From Perca fluviatilis (lineage: Eukaryota > Chordata > Actinopteri > Perciformes > Percidae), in the NCBI RefSeq assembly GCF_010015445.1, contig NC_053121.1, forward strand, positions 29,058,434 to 29,122,433: a stretch of 64,000 bases of DNA, written 5' to 3'. How positions within the stretch are numbered: position 1 is the first letter of the stretch; the number at the start of each line of letters is the position of its first letter. A program made the position numbers and the translations under genes. Below, piece after piece: positions 38,243 to 50,882 of this stretch. The notes beneath the pieces were generated by a model, which worked only from the letters and a program-made list of their open reading frames with translations, was not told the origin of the DNA and ran no database searches.

Positions 38243-39758
38243 AGAATCAATTATTTTTCTGTTGACTGTTGAGCTAAAGCTATGCAAGCAGTAGCTGTCA
38301 CTTAATTGCAACAGTAACTCCAAACATCCTGGGCTGTTGTTGTCTCAAGCCAGGGAAATGTTAATGTTAATGATTAATGCTTTGTTTTTCAGTAATGGGG
38401 ATACATGTTCTATTGTCAATTTTATGTTAATTTAAGCAAAACATGTGATGTTTTATGATAATAAAGAGGCACGGTTTGCTTTATAGGTTGTGTAACTGCG
38501 TATCTGGGTCACATAAGGCCTACTATAATAAAAGACGTATCCTGAAATTCATTGAAAACTTCAATTTGTTATATGTAAATATATTGTATATATAACAGCT
38601 GTAAGCACAACAGTTTAAATTGATGCAACGCAACAGATAAACATTGGTCACTGTCATCTGTGAATGTCATCTTACTTGCCGATAGGCCGATGGCAGTCAA
38701 CAAGGCAAATAAATCAGGGCATTTCCGAATCTTTATCTTTATCTCTATCTTTATCTTTTTGTTGTTTTTAGTCTTTATTCACCCATCATTCAATGTGCCA
38801 AAAACAGTTAGTCCTCTCCCTTAAAGGGAATGGTACTCTCCAACGCACTTAAGAGTGAAAGCAAACGGTAACCCAAAAAGGCAATAACATCACATTATTT
38901 CACCATACCAATCCACAAACTGCAAAGAGACCTGCCTATAGGCTATTCAATTTTTCAATTATGCATTCACTGAAACTTGTGTATTTTGTGATTTGTCCAT
39001 GTTATTTTCACTAACATGGACTGGACTGCTCAAGAACTCTGATTTCAAGTCAATCAGGATGTTCAGTAAAAACAAACTGCCCTCTGGGTAAACCTCTTCA
39101 CATCAATCTTTGATGGGTAGTTTCAAGGATTCGTGGGATTTTACAGGCCTGTTATCTACCATCTGGCATCACAAATTGTAGCAATGTGTGAACACAAGCA
39201 GCAATTTAAGGTGCAACAAATCTAAGACATGATATATTTGCCCTAACACAATCAAATCTTATAAAACATTATGGGCATTCAAAAAAGTACGAAGTAGTGT
39301 AGTATGAAGCAAAGACACCTTCAGACTGAAGCGATATCTGATGACCGACAGCCATAGAAATAACCAAGAAAGTACATAAGCAACGTACAAAAAAAGAGTA
39401 TCAAATGGACTTACATAAGTCAAATGTAAAGATATTTGCTGAATTATATCTCTTTAAAGACATGCATTTTATGGTGTGTGTTATTGTGTTGAAAGGACTA
39501 TTTTCACGACTTTGTGGATGAAATTATTAAAGCTAGCTTTGGCCTCTTAGTGTGTGCTAGAGAGCTGCACTACCAGAAAAAAAAGCAACAAAAGGCTCCA
39601 CATTGAAGTAAATAATGAAATGTGTTACACAATCAATATAGTTTAAACTGTTAAAATAGGTTATAGCTTTCTGGATATTTGACATCAGCACATCACAGAG
39701 TCATCTGTATGCAGGCATGCATGTTTCCATGTTCCCACAGTGATTGACAATCTTGGAT
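38243..39758. other. Intergenic, no gene seen
   Basis: Unique AT-rich sequence with a short (TCTTTA)n patch at about 38731-38757. No exon recognised. Confidence 0.5.
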
Positions 39759-39970
39759 TTAATTTTCTTCCATATAATTCCAATTTGTTGTAATAACACT
39801 GCAAGTGTGCATCTGCTTGATGTAACAGGCTATGTCCATGTATTTATTGCACACACATAGATTGTATTTTGTGTCTGTGGCGTTCATTTCGACAGTGGGC
39901 TCCTTAAGGGCCTTTGCATCAAGTGGAACCATTTTGACTGGCCTTGGCTCCAGGGGCCTCACAGTGACTC
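39759..39970 (-). other. Possible host exon, weak evidence
   Basis: On the minus strand a strong acceptor-like sequence (a pyrimidine-rich run such as CTTTCTCTTCCTCTCAG, ending at 39971) is followed by an open frame that begins VTVRPLEPRPVKMVPLDA and stays open for about 70 codons. GC content from 39885 to 40090 is higher than the flanks and no repeat explains it. No good donor follows, the protein is not recognised, and the second half becomes AT-rich. A terminal exon or a chance frame are both possible. Confidence 0.15.
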
Positions 39971-42900
39971 CTGAGAGGAAGAGAAAGATCAGAGCGGCTG
40001 CATTTGTGGTGAAGGAAACTACACCACCACATGCTCCCTATCCATTCCTCTTAGCCGGCTCAGTGGCCAATACCTCGCCTTAATGAGATGCGGCAACACA
40101 CACAGACACATGTAGCATGTCTACTCTAATTATACTAGAAAGCTCTGCTGTCTCCTCCCGCACCCCCTGGTGGCATCATGCAATTCACTCCAAAGGGTTG
40201 TTTTTAAAAGAGTTAAAAGTCTGTCATGAACAATGGCAGTTATAAAGAAAAGAAGCTAACAGACCCAGAGCGCACAGCAGAAACAGTGGTTTAGGAGCAG
40301 CATTTTGTGTTATAGGTTATGGTTATTTCCATAAATTTAAATTCCTGCTGCTTAACATGACATACTTTAATAGACAGATACACTTTGTGTCTCTCTTTAT
40401 CTGCATTTTTCATGACGTTTTGAGCATATGTATGATACATTCACCATGGAAGAATAGATTAAATCCCAGGATCATAAACTTTACAAGGGAGTGAGGAGTT
40501 GTAAGGAGTAATGTTTTAAAGCTAGTTTATTGTTCAGACAGATATAACAAATATCCTTGTGCCCATTGCCCTCAAGGCTCAAAATTACTGCTCAGATGAC
40601 TACAGTCTTGCTATATGCAGCTAATACACATAACCTATTTGAGTCTATGTTGATTCATATATAACTTTAACATATATCATAGACACACTCCTGTTACAAT
40701 AGAGATGTAAGTGGAATAAAAAGGAAAAATACTTAGGCATTGGGATCCTTTGGTCCACCACTTGGGTGACTTGGGTGACTGGATTGCAGGTAGAATAGGT
40801 AAACTTGTGGAGCTTCTATTATGCAAGCTTAATTATTGTAGATTAGTTCTATGTTTAATTATTGTTGATTAAATTATAGATGCATACAAATAAGTATTAT
40901 GGTAATTAAACACATTTACACCTAACGGCACAATTAAGCTGTTAATAAAACTATGTGTGAAATGTCAATTAGATCTGCAATGTATTATTGTTTTTCATTA
41001 TTATGTCTTTGTCATGGATAAATTACTAAATTTGTAAAATGATTTGTAAAATGCTCTTTTGAAAGTAATTCAAATTGAAGATGTGGTTTGCATATGCATC
41101 TTTTCTTTTTCCATCCACAAAACATATTAGTGTACTGCTTTTCCAGAATTTGACACTACACTGGCTTGCTTGTATTATTAATGTACAGTAGTACTTACTG
41201 CCTCTGTAGCATCCACTCGGTGGTCAGTAAGGTGGCCATTTTTCTCTTTAGAATGGGCTAGACTTATGTCTGGTACACTAGCTTCTAATTATAAAGACAA
41301 TTCTAAATGTTAAGCATGGCCCAAATAAAATAGCTGAATTGTGAGATGGAAAACACTTACTGCTGCTATACTAGAGTTTCCAGAGTATTGCATTTCCAAA
41401 ATGCTTTGGTGTGTTTCATGCTTTGTTCTTTTTCCCTGTGCTTATTATGTTGCATAATGTGCTAGATTCCGTGTGGCATACTGTGCTGTACATTTAGTTA
41501 TATAAATGATTGCTGGTTAGTTACATCTGGGAAGGCTTGCTTTCTGTAGTCCCTCAGAAGCATTATTTAATAGTGTCAAAAGTCTAAAAGAAGCTGTATA
41601 TATGTGCTTTGGGAAATGGCCAACTGCAATGTGAAGTACTCACAATGTGTCATGAACTGGATTATATATACAAAAACACAGGTATGTTAATTTAAATTTA
41701 AGTTAAAGCAGTGACAGCTCTAGCACAGACAAGTGATTAAAAAGTCTTCATTTTGAAAGGCAGAAATGCTCCACAAGAGCATTCCGCTGCAAAACACTAG
41801 CATCCAGTGTCATTTCATAAGCACTTCAAAGCAAACTATAAATAGACTGACAGGTACACAGCAGTCAAGGCACCTCCACCCCCCTTGGGGAAGCTCTCTA
41901 CATTTGTTCCACCCTCAAGCTGCTGTATACCATTTCTATAATCTTCTACTGCTGAGCAATTGTCATCATGTGTGCTTCTTTTTCTCTTAAGATCACTGCA
42001 GTTATGAAATAAACCATGCTTTTTTTCTCTCTATTTCTTTCGCCCACTCATGGATGTACATTTTGGTGATAAAATGATGTAATGATGTAAATATGGGCTT
42101 TTATGAAGTACCGATCATCATTCGACACTAGCCAACTGACAGTTTGGCAGGTGCAGCCAAAGTCCTCTCGCTGCCTCCCCTTGAGCTTTCCATAGTGGTG
42201 ACTATGAAATATGGACAGCAGCAAATTGAGATTCATCAAGCACGCCTGCCTTGCTCACTGAAATCTATATTCAATTTTGGAGCATCTGTCATGGCAGTGG
42301 CAGGCTGAGGCATGCTGGGATTGAGAATCACGCAAGTGCTCTAAAATTGTACATAGTGGAAAAAATCTCTCTGTCTTTCTCTCAGCATATCTGCCTGCCA
42401 GTCTGCCTCTCTTTCTTTCTCTGTATCTGCAGGTAAATTCGCATACACTTCAGTATTTAGTACCGTAATCAGTGCATTCTTATGTATACTATGCCAGCAC
42501 TGGGAGGATTCTGACATCATCTCTAAACCCCTGATAATGAAGCAGCTAGCACACTATGTTGACAATCTGTGGAAACAATGTAAGCTGATTGGTCTACAAA
42601 TGCAGTACATTTATAGATTATGCAGTATGTTAAGCGTAATCTTCATATCACATTTTCCCATGTTTTGTTTACTAGAAATTACACAAAGAAACATTAATTC
42701 TTTTTTTCTGACAAAAACAATCCAGACCAAGTATTTTCTATCACACATGGCAGTGAGGATGCATGGACATAACGACAGAGAAGAAGAGAGCATGAAATCC
42801 TTGATCTTTGATGAACGGTCAGACTCAATTTTTCCTTCTTTCTCATGCTTGTAAGAGGTTATGATTAAAAGGAAGAAATTGGCTAATTATCTACTGTGGA

Positions 42901-43059
42901 AAGAAGCAGAAAGGTCAAGGTTTTATCTGCAGGCTTAGTTTCTGCTCACTGTAGAGTGGGTCAAAGTGAGCTAAGGATTCTCATTACAGTCCATTAAACT
43001 TATATTGAGAATCTGTCTGTGGGCGTGCAGGTAGAGCTTAGTGTCGTCCTCAAGGACAC
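39971..43059. other. Intergenic, no gene seen
   Basis: Unique AT-rich sequence. GGGTGACTT repeated twice near 40760 and short T/C-rich patches (42360-42425) are the only structure noticed. No exon or bounded transposon recognised. Confidence 0.5.
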
Positions 43060-43125
43060 TGACATGAACCTGCAGCGTTTCGGCTAAGGACCAGCACTCT
43101 CACCACCTGGCTCCCTTGATTTAAC
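43060..43125. repeat. Possible fragment of the 'CTCAAGGGCAC' repeat family
   Basis: CGTCCTCAAGGACACTGACA followed by GAACCTGCAGCG and, 30 bp on, GCACTCTCACCACCTGGCTC loosely follows the order of the repeat at 12262-12440. Divergence is high. Confidence 0.3.
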
Positions 43126-45012
43126 AAACTCCTTGTTTTGATGATTGAGTAAATAGAAAGGCTGCGGAAGCTGTTGTGCTCCTCCGCTGACCTCATGTGC
43201 TAGATTCAACAGATCAAACCTCGGCTCACATCCCCCATGAAACTTGGGTCAAAAGGAGGTACTATACTGAGTCTAAATATAAAAATAAATATTTACACTG
43301 TAAACTCTCTGCAACATAAAGATATAAATCTGCAATAAATGAATAGCACTTTAATCTCAGCTGTTCCATTTATATTACTTTTTTTTACAATAAGGCCAAA
43401 CTTAATACAACAGAAAATGGATGATGTAACACACTACAGTAACACAATGCTCATACGATTCAATATGTATGCTCTGTACCAAGACATGTATTTGTGATAA
43501 GCCTGTTCGCAATATAAATGAAACCAAACATACATAATGGCATGAAACCTATTTAAAATGATATAACATGCAGGTTTACGTATGGTGCGGCAATTCATCG
43601 TGAGTAAGGCCCCCCAACTGTTATTGTTTGAATGTGAAATGTCTTCCATCTTTAAGGCTTGTCATCAGTCTGTCACTAGCCACAGATAATGCATAATGGC
43701 ACCAGTAAAGCTCTTTATTAGTATATGGTGAACAATGAACCATATCTGCCGATAGAGGAAGACTCCCTTTCTCATTACCAAACAGTGGAATCCAAGGAAA
43801 TGACAATCAATAGAAATGCTTCATTTGGTTTATGTGTACCGCTGAACACACCACAGTAGAAATATATTGTTTTTGCTCCCTGTTGTGTTAGCACATTTCC
43901 ACCCACAAAAGTGCCACTCATTCTCTCCACAGGCTTATTATTTAGGCCAAGTCCAAGCTATTAGAAAAAAAAAAAGTATAAATGTTTCAATTTGCATATT
44001 TCATATTATGTATGCAAATGACAAGCATGTTCATACATGTCATATTTCCGTGCCCAAGCCTGCAGGTTTTACAGAGCTTTAATTGCAGTATGTCAGAGAC
44101 AAGCAGGGCAATGGCAGATGCTACACTGATGTTTGTTTTTCTGCCATCAGCTTATTTTAACAAATGACACAACTGCAAAGTACGGTTCTTATCCGTGTCA
44201 GGGAATGTCATGCCACATCCAATCTCAAAAAACACCTTGCACTCTGTGTCACTCATCCCTCCATCAAAGCACCTACAGTACATGGCTGAAATATCTGACC
44301 ATGGAAAAACAGAAACACAGTGTTCTTGTCAGAAACGTAGGAGGGCAAGGCACTGGGGAGGAAAGTCATTCTGAAGACAGAATGTGAAAACTGTAATGAA
44401 AAACAATGTGAAATATAAAGAAAGATAATTTAATCTGTGATAATGTTAGTGTTTCATTGCGAATTTACGGTCTCTGCAGAATTCAATCCAAGATGTACAG
44501 TCATACAGTATGTAACTATCAATGATGAAGACTACATTTTATAGTATGTGTGTGTATCTGTCTGTCTCTGTCACACGCATGACCCAAAACCCATAATCCC
44601 CTTGTTGTTCATGGTGGCAGGTTGTACCCATGATCATTTTAGAAATCACTGTGTGCTATCTGTCCATATTGAGATTATTTTAGCATCAATGTGTGGAAGA
44701 TAATCCATCCTTCATTGATGAACTTTGATGAGCTCAATCTCCTGACTGTTACGCTTGTTAAGGCATGGGATAGGTTAGAGAATATGTCTGAAGCAATTAT
44801 CCCGGGGGGAAGGGAAGAGTGGTGCCTTTATGATTGAGCGGCCCAAGAACTGCAGACCCTCTTTATGTATGCATGAAATGCGTCAAATTGAGCTGGAGGT
44901 ATTTTTGTTATAACTAATTTATTTTGTTAGTGACTTTGTGGGGCATTGTGTGTTGATCTTAAAAATGACTTCCTACAGTGCTCAAGGCATTGCTCAAATT
45001 TGGCTAAATCTG
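43126..45012. other. Intergenic; 43920-44165 resembles conserved non-coding DNA
   Basis: No gene. The 43920-44165 segment is compact and non-repetitive, with paired octamer motifs (listed separately), TTTAATTGCAGTATGTCAGA and CATCAGCTTATTTTAACAAA. The rest is unique AT-rich sequence. Confidence 0.4.
43990..44019. promoter_or_regulatory. Inverted pair of octamer (POU) motifs
   Basis: ATTTGCAT at 43990-43997 and ATGCAAAT at 44012-44019 are perfect octamers facing each other across 14 bp. POU-family factors bind this 8-mer. Whether they bind here is inference. Confidence 0.35.
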
Positions 45013-45210
45013 GGGTGACCTCTAGCTCACCCAGTAAGAGTGTGCGCCCCATGTAGGCTGAGTCCTTTGCAGCAGCCCGGGTTCCAGTCCGACCTGCGGC
45101 CCTTTGCTGCGTGTCATCCCCCATCTCTCTCCCACCTTTCCTGTCTATTCACTGTCACTATGAAACAAAGGGAAAAGCCCCCAAAAAATTATCTTTAAAA
45201 AAAAAAAACA
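45013..45210 (+). mobile_element. tRNA-derived SINE
   Basis: The head contains an A-box-like TAGCTCACCCAGTAAGAG and a B box GGTTCCAGTCC at 45080-45090. The body (TTTGCTGCGTGTCATCCCCC, CTCTCTCCCACCTTTCCTGT) and tail (GCCCCCAAAAAATTATCTTT plus a 12-A run at 45197-45208) match a common fish SINE. The tail is shared with the copy at 52908-53070, read on the other strand. Internal pol III promoter boxes imply it was transcribed by RNA polymerase III and moved by LINE machinery. Confidence 0.85.
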
Positions 45211-45922
45211 GGTAAGTAATAAAGGCCAGAGATTTAAGGGTAATGTTCAATAAAGCAATTCTGTGCTATAGCACAGAACATAACATGCTATTTTTCAGAT
45301 TGCAAAACTAACAATTTGATGACAAAAAGTGACCTCTAAGAAAGCTGATTCCAGTCGTTTAACGGCTATTATCTTGCTTAAAGAAAAAACACTAGGGGAA
45401 GTATAGTCTATTGAAAGACTCTGCCTACAACCTCTTCCACTGCTATGCTATGGCAGTAAATGAAAGCAAAACATTATGCTGCTATCTCTTTACTGTTCTC
45501 CTCTTGCTCAAATGACTGCTCCGGGATCAGTGCAGTCCCTAAGCGGAAGGGAGCTAAAAAAGGTCACAACTGGGGAATGAGGGAATGAGGGAATGGTGCG
45601 AGCCAAAGACGCTACATTTCTCCATTCAGCGGTCTGCTTAGAGATTGAGTTACAAGGGTACATTACTGTCTCCCTGGTCACTGGCTTTATGATCCCACAT
45701 CTGGCTGAAAATGGCTTTTATTTCTTTTTATTTTTTACAAAACAGCAAGGATATACCAGCTTTGTCTTCAAGAACACAACACACAGCCCCACACATAAAT
45801 ATGATTTACCAGCAATGTGGTATGTTTTTTATACATTTATACAACTGTCTGGAATTCATGGCTAGTTCTGTCTATAATGGAGACATATACAGAGAAGGAG
45901 GTGTAAGCAGGTAACAATAACG
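45211..45922. other. Intergenic, no gene seen
   Basis: Unique sequence with GGGAATGAGGGAATGAGGGA, a short tandem repeat, at about 45571. No exon recognised. Confidence 0.5.
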
Positions 45923-45930
45923 TCTGTCGT

Positions 45931-47046
45931 CAGTGACGGACTGGGAACAAAAAACGGCCCTGGCATTTCCTGAGGTGGGGGGGTCGCAGATAGAACTTTT
46001 GATGCACGGAAAGAACACGCACTTTTGATAGCCCCAGTGATGGTGAACGTAAACTCTCATGCTATAAACAACTGCACCAAAACATAGACATATATATATA
46101 TATATATATAAAAAAAGAATAAATCATCAGAGCCAGCCGCTCCATAATAATATAATATTCTGAAGTAGCCAAACTGTAGGCATGCCTACACTCCCTCCTG
46201 CAGCATTGGTCTCCATCTCTGTTGCTTCTGGTAATCCACATTCAGACCCACAGCACGCTTGTTGTTCTGTGTTGGTTAGTTCCATAGATTCATTATCCAT
46301 GTATCACTTCATCCTCCTCTTGCTCGTTTTGTTCTTCCTCTTCCTCATATTCCTCACTGTCCTGTCTTTCTCCCTGGTGTGCTGGCTCAGATGTGTCGCT
46401 AACATGCTAGCAGTATTAGCGCTAATGCTAGCTGAAGCTGCACTTGATTTTAAAAACACATCAGTCAGTTTGCAGCATTTTTCAACGTCAGCCAACAGCC
46501 CAGGTAAAAAATTTTGTGCCCTCTTATATTTCTCTCTCTTTTTCTCTGGCCCCCCTCGTGTCGCTAGATGCCTTGATTAATTTTTTTGTCAACAGTATAG
46601 CTTCCAACTTCCAACCATAGCTTCCAACTTCCAATTTTCAACTTCCAACAACCACGCTGATAGACAGTAGATGCAGATGCTAGTCTAGAAGGCATTGCTA
46701 CATTTTAACTTTTGTAAACAAATATTAAAATAAAAGAAATGCAGGTAGATTTGTTTTATTTAAAACCATGCACGTTTACGTTTTGGAACATCTGATCTGA
46801 ATAAGTAATTTTGCTACAAAACAATACAGACTAATGTAAAAGTTTGTGACTGTAGAGGGTAACCATGACTGATATTGAAAGACTCAGATTAATTATTATT
46901 ATTTTATGGGCCGCTGTTTACAATTAAGTGGCCGCATGGCTGTGACAATCATGTGGCTCTCTGATTGGTCGGCCAACCCACACGGCCCATGAGGGCCCGC
47001 CCCCCTCTGGTATCTGCCCAAATGCCAGATTACCAGTCCCTCACTG
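45931..47046. mobile_element. hAT non-autonomous element with 8-bp target duplication
   Basis: CAGTGACGGACTGG at the left pairs with CCAGTCCCTCACTG at the right (13 of 14), continuing inward as CTGGCATTTCC against AAATGCCAG. Flanks TCTGTCGT (45923-45930) and TCTATCGT (47047-47054) agree at seven of eight positions, the hAT signature after some decay. 1116 bp. Minus-strand frame 46304-46495 is Lys/Arg-rich and might be a transposase scrap, but no domain is recognisable. It includes an (AT)n patch at 46090-46110 and a short minisatellite. Confidence 0.9.
46597..46652. repeat. Minisatellite of ACTTCCAA-type units
   Basis: GCTTCCAACTTCCAA occurs at about 46600 and 46620, and ACTTCCAA again at 46641, inside the hAT element. 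A few units only. Confidence 0.7.
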
Positions 47047-47054
47047 TCTATCGT

Positions 47055-49336
47055 GTACAGTTATCTCATGGCTGTAGCTCCCAATCCAAGGTAAAACTAC
47101 CTCTGTGTTTTCATTAGCCTGCATATAATATATCACTAAAATGACTTTTTGTTTTGCTGTCAACAGACTAGTGGAAAATCCATAACTTTGTTAAGTCAAC
47201 TAAAAACTGGTAGCAACACTACTCAGTTACCTGTACACTGCAAGTATGTTATGTGGATGGCTCACATTTTCAAGGATGCTTTGTCACTTGTCAGACCATG
47301 TGTAGGTTAAAAGTTAAGTTTAAGAGATATAAGCAAAAACAAAATGGTAAAGTAGTCTAATCAACTTCCTGTCTTCCAAAATGGTAGAATCCATATATAA
47401 ATTTTCCTGTGTAGGAACCTTAAAGCAAATTAATTTACTCATGATAACCACAGTTTGGAAGTAAGAACAAATTAATTTGGCCACTCACATTATCTGATGA
47501 TCAGCTTTTGTCCCCGATCACACACCCATTCATTCACATTCTATTTAAACACCCGGGTTCACGCATCTAACTACCATTTGCTGTTATTATTTTGTAGAAT
47601 ACATACAACTCCAGTGTGACTGTGACTACAAGAAGATGAAGATGTCTGCCATACAGATCAGCTGATCATTAGTATGTGAAATGTATCACATTGCATTAAC
47701 TTGAGCTGCTACAGTGTGTACAATGTTGTTCACTATGATTTTTTATTACAACCTACAGCACAGTATTGCAGCAGTGCACATCACATTGATACTGTATGTC
47801 CTCAAATGGTACCTTAATTAGAAAGCTACATACAGAAAGTTCTGTCAAAATATTTCACCATAATGGCTCTCACACATGATTAAAAAAAAGTTAGAATATT
47901 TATTGCAAAACCATGCAACAGATAACAAGCCCACAACATAATGAACCATGAGAGATTATTGGACGATGCATACAAAACACACACATGTAAGTGACAACCT
48001 CTGGTCACATTTCTGTATACAAATACAGACACTGCCAACTCGAAAACTTCATAAATGTAAATTACAGTGAGTGACTGATTCGGTTTGAACACAATCAATG
48101 TGTTCTACAGCAATATAATGAACAAACACATAGATTCTTCTTGTATAGTATAGTGGATAGTCTTTACACCCACCTCCTCTCTTTACAATACAACATGGAA
48201 ATGGCAGGGGGCGAAAGAAAATGCCATCTAATTTCCCTCCTCTGCCACAGTGGTGTATTCGGCAGCAAATGGTGTCGTAAGGTTAATGTTCATTTAATAA
48301 GGAATTAATTGTAAGCTTCTGCCACACAATACAAGAGTGAAACATAATAATAGATTAAAATCATATTCCATTGCACTTAACTGAGATGAGATGCCAAAGT
48401 ACAAGAGGCAAGGTAGTGGAAAGGGGAGTTTATTTGTTCACTGCATTGCCGGAAGTCAGGCAGCTTGTTAATTGGCTCAGCATTGTCCTAGCACTAAGGA
48501 CTAAGTGCATTAATGATGTAAGTCTGGATCGCTACAAAAGTAGACCAAATGTGAGTGCTGACAAATCAGAATAACCTAACCAGTGCAATACATGTACAGT
48601 TCAGTACTGTGTCTTCGTGGCAGCAATGCAGCAATATCACAAGCACTGAACAAACATGGTACAAAAAGACCACATGCTGTGCAAAGGAACAATACACAGG
48701 ATACTACGGGCAGCATACACGATAAGTCAGGTCTTGTGAAATTGTGACTACAAATGATCAGCTGCTATGTTTTTGTTTTGTTATAATAGGGTCAACTATT
48801 TAGGATATGGGTTCCCACAAAGTCCATGCACTGCTCATGTTGGTGCACTATGAGTTCCTGCATGACGTCACTTCTGTTGACGTTCAAAGTAAATACCAAA
48901 CAAAACAGAGCAAGCTCGACCCTCCCCCCCATGTTTCCGTAACTGTCATGACTAACTTTCACTAACCCCCACCCCCTCCCCCAACCATCTTGTCGGTGAT
49001 TGACTAGAATGTGGTTTGTTGTATTTTGGTGCACAGCCTGTGCCCCTAGTGTTTGTTTGACGTTTACGACCCCTCATCACCAATTCCCCATGAGATTCTA
49101 CATGTACTGTATGGTAGCAACAGCTTCACTTGGCCCACTGTGTCACTATTCTCATTCCTGACAATAGACAGATGGGTCACACAGAGTCCATTAGCACACT
49201 GCTTTCAGTAACATTTATTCTGCTGTGACTCCTTGACATAAAGTAACACAGACATTTTTTGACCAGGTAAAAAATTATAATTAAATATTCTTTGGCTCTG
49301 ACCTGAAATTGTAATACATAAATGCTAAAAATGCAG
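47055..49336. other. Intergenic, no gene seen
   Basis: Unique AT-rich sequence. C-rich runs at 48920-48932 and 48965-48980 are the only patches noticed. No exon recognised. Confidence 0.5.
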
Positions 49337-49385
49337 TCACTTCAACTTTAACTTTATTTGTGTCCCCAAAGGGCGATTGGGTGTG
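49337..49385 (-). mobile_element. LINE 3' tail, reverse orientation
   Basis: Read on the minus strand: CCAATCGCCCTTTGGGGACA followed by CAAATAAAGTTAAAGTTGAA, the 3' end of a fish non-LTR element. No coding part remains. Confidence 0.55.
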
Positions 49386-49414
49386 CAGTATGTATAAAAC
49401 ACATACATATACAT

Positions 49415-49480
49415 TAGGGCTGTCAAAATTAGTGCATTTATAAGTTAACAAAAATTCCTTTTAAAAGGTACTGATTTTAA
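49415..49480 (+). mobile_element. hAT-like terminus
   Basis: TAGGGCTGTCAAAATTAGTG followed by GTTAAC matches the start of a common fish hAT family whose end is also seen at 38242. It stops being recognisable after about 65 bp and no partner end was found. Confidence 0.45.
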
Positions 49481-49547
49481 CATGCACGTTCTGTGCTTTT
49501 GCTCCATAGTTTGGGAAATCAGGAAGCTGCAGCAGTAACGTTGAGGA

Positions 49548-50882
49548 CAGTGTTGCCAACTTGGCGACTTTCTCACTAGATTTAGCGATATTTCAGACCC
49601 TCTTAGCGACTTATAAATATATTCAAATATATTTCTAATGTAATTCATTCCCATGCATGCAGTACACAGATACAACAGTAGACACTGGAACACAGCCGTT
49701 ACAGTGTAAGAACAAAGAAAAGGAAAATAACTGTGCAATTACTGTCACTGCCTGTATTATCCTTTCTAACTCTCTGTCTGTATCATTGTAACTTGACTAG
49801 GAAAATTTTACATGAACAACATGAATCTGACCGCAAAGATCTGATTACAATGTGAGCAAACATTTGCACATATTGATCTAAAACAATTGCATTTAGTTGC
49901 ACTAAAATGATTTGAAATGTTACATAATTTAACAAATAAAGATAATTTCTTTGGGAAAACTTGAAGGTATGCTGTGCAGTTTTTGATCACTAGGAGCGCT
50001 ATGGAGCAATGTTTTAAACAAGATCTCCACCCCCTTTTTTGTATCATGCATGCACACGAGGATGCACGAGGAAGGACACATGTGCATGTGGGCCGTGCAA
50101 TTAACATTCCAGAGTGATCTCATGAAGTGGCGTATGTATGACCCGCCAAATCATATATTGTTATTGGCGTGTTATGAAGACGCACACTCGCTTTTCAGCG
50201 TGTTTATCAACGCCGTTTGGCCTCTATTGACTTACATTAAAACCAACCATAGCCTCGCGATAACACGCCACGTGGCTTTAGAAAGTGGCGTGTATGTTTA
50301 CGCGAAGTCGTGATATCACATTGAACATTCTGCTGTTGGTTTAATGCTATTCTGCTGATCAGTTGGTAGCTGTAATGCGGCAACGTAACAATGCTTGCTA
50401 GCAAACATGAACGCACACAAAGCAGGATTTGTAATATAAAAAAAAAAATATGGTTCTGAAAATGTTTTATGAGGAAGGAATTAACATGTTTCCTAGAACT
50501 CTAGGATAAAAACAATGTGTTTTTGGTGAGAAACACTAAATGTAAACAACATTTGTGTTTGTTTCCTAAAAAAAACTACAAATGGCACCTTTAACAGATA
50601 CCATGTCTAGGTCACATAGGATTTGGTGACAATTGTTGACCCAATATGTCCCGGTAGTCTAAACATTAACATAAAATAACTTTCCACATTACAAAAACTG
50701 TATTATCAAATAAAACTGCCAAATATCCCAACTGGTAATAGCCTACTTTTATCCACCAGCACATAATACTGTATCTTTCATGCACTCAATCAAAAATAAC
50801 TACAGTGCTCATCGATTGCCATAAGTAAAATCCTAAGACATCCTGAAAGTGCCCTCCAGGTCACTAAGTCTGGAAACACCTG
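49548..50882. mobile_element. Possible hAT element, ends only
   Basis: CAGTGTTGCCAACTTGGCGA, then CACTAGATTTAGCGATATTT, begin a hAT family I recognise. Near 50850-50882, CCAGGTCACTAAGTCTGGAA followed by ACACCTG is a diverged inverted match to that end. Flanking 8-mers (GTTGAGGA, GTCAACAT) do not agree, so the pairing is uncertain. It contains a probable TTAA element. Confidence 0.4.
49961..50594. mobile_element. Probable TTAA element family E
   Basis: The right end is ...TGGCACCT then TTAA at 50591-50594. The left end is TTGA then AGGTATGCTGTGCAGTTTTT. The inverted ends agree at 17 of 24 positions, including AAGGT and AGTTTTT. The interior is CpG-richer than the flanks and has AAGTGGCGTATGTATG repeated as AAGTGGCGTGTATGTT. 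TTGA would be a decayed TTAA. Confidence 0.5.

Noticed and set aside
45080..45090. A true tRNA gene, because of A- and B-box motifs
   Set aside because: No cloverleaf with paired acceptor stem can be drawn, and the downstream body and A-tail identify a SINE.
46182..46580. 132-codon plus frame with a hydrophobic segment that looks like a membrane helix
   Set aside because: It lies wholly inside the hAT element at 45931-47046. The hydrophobic run is a translated T/C-rich stretch, antisense to a Lys/Arg-rich frame.
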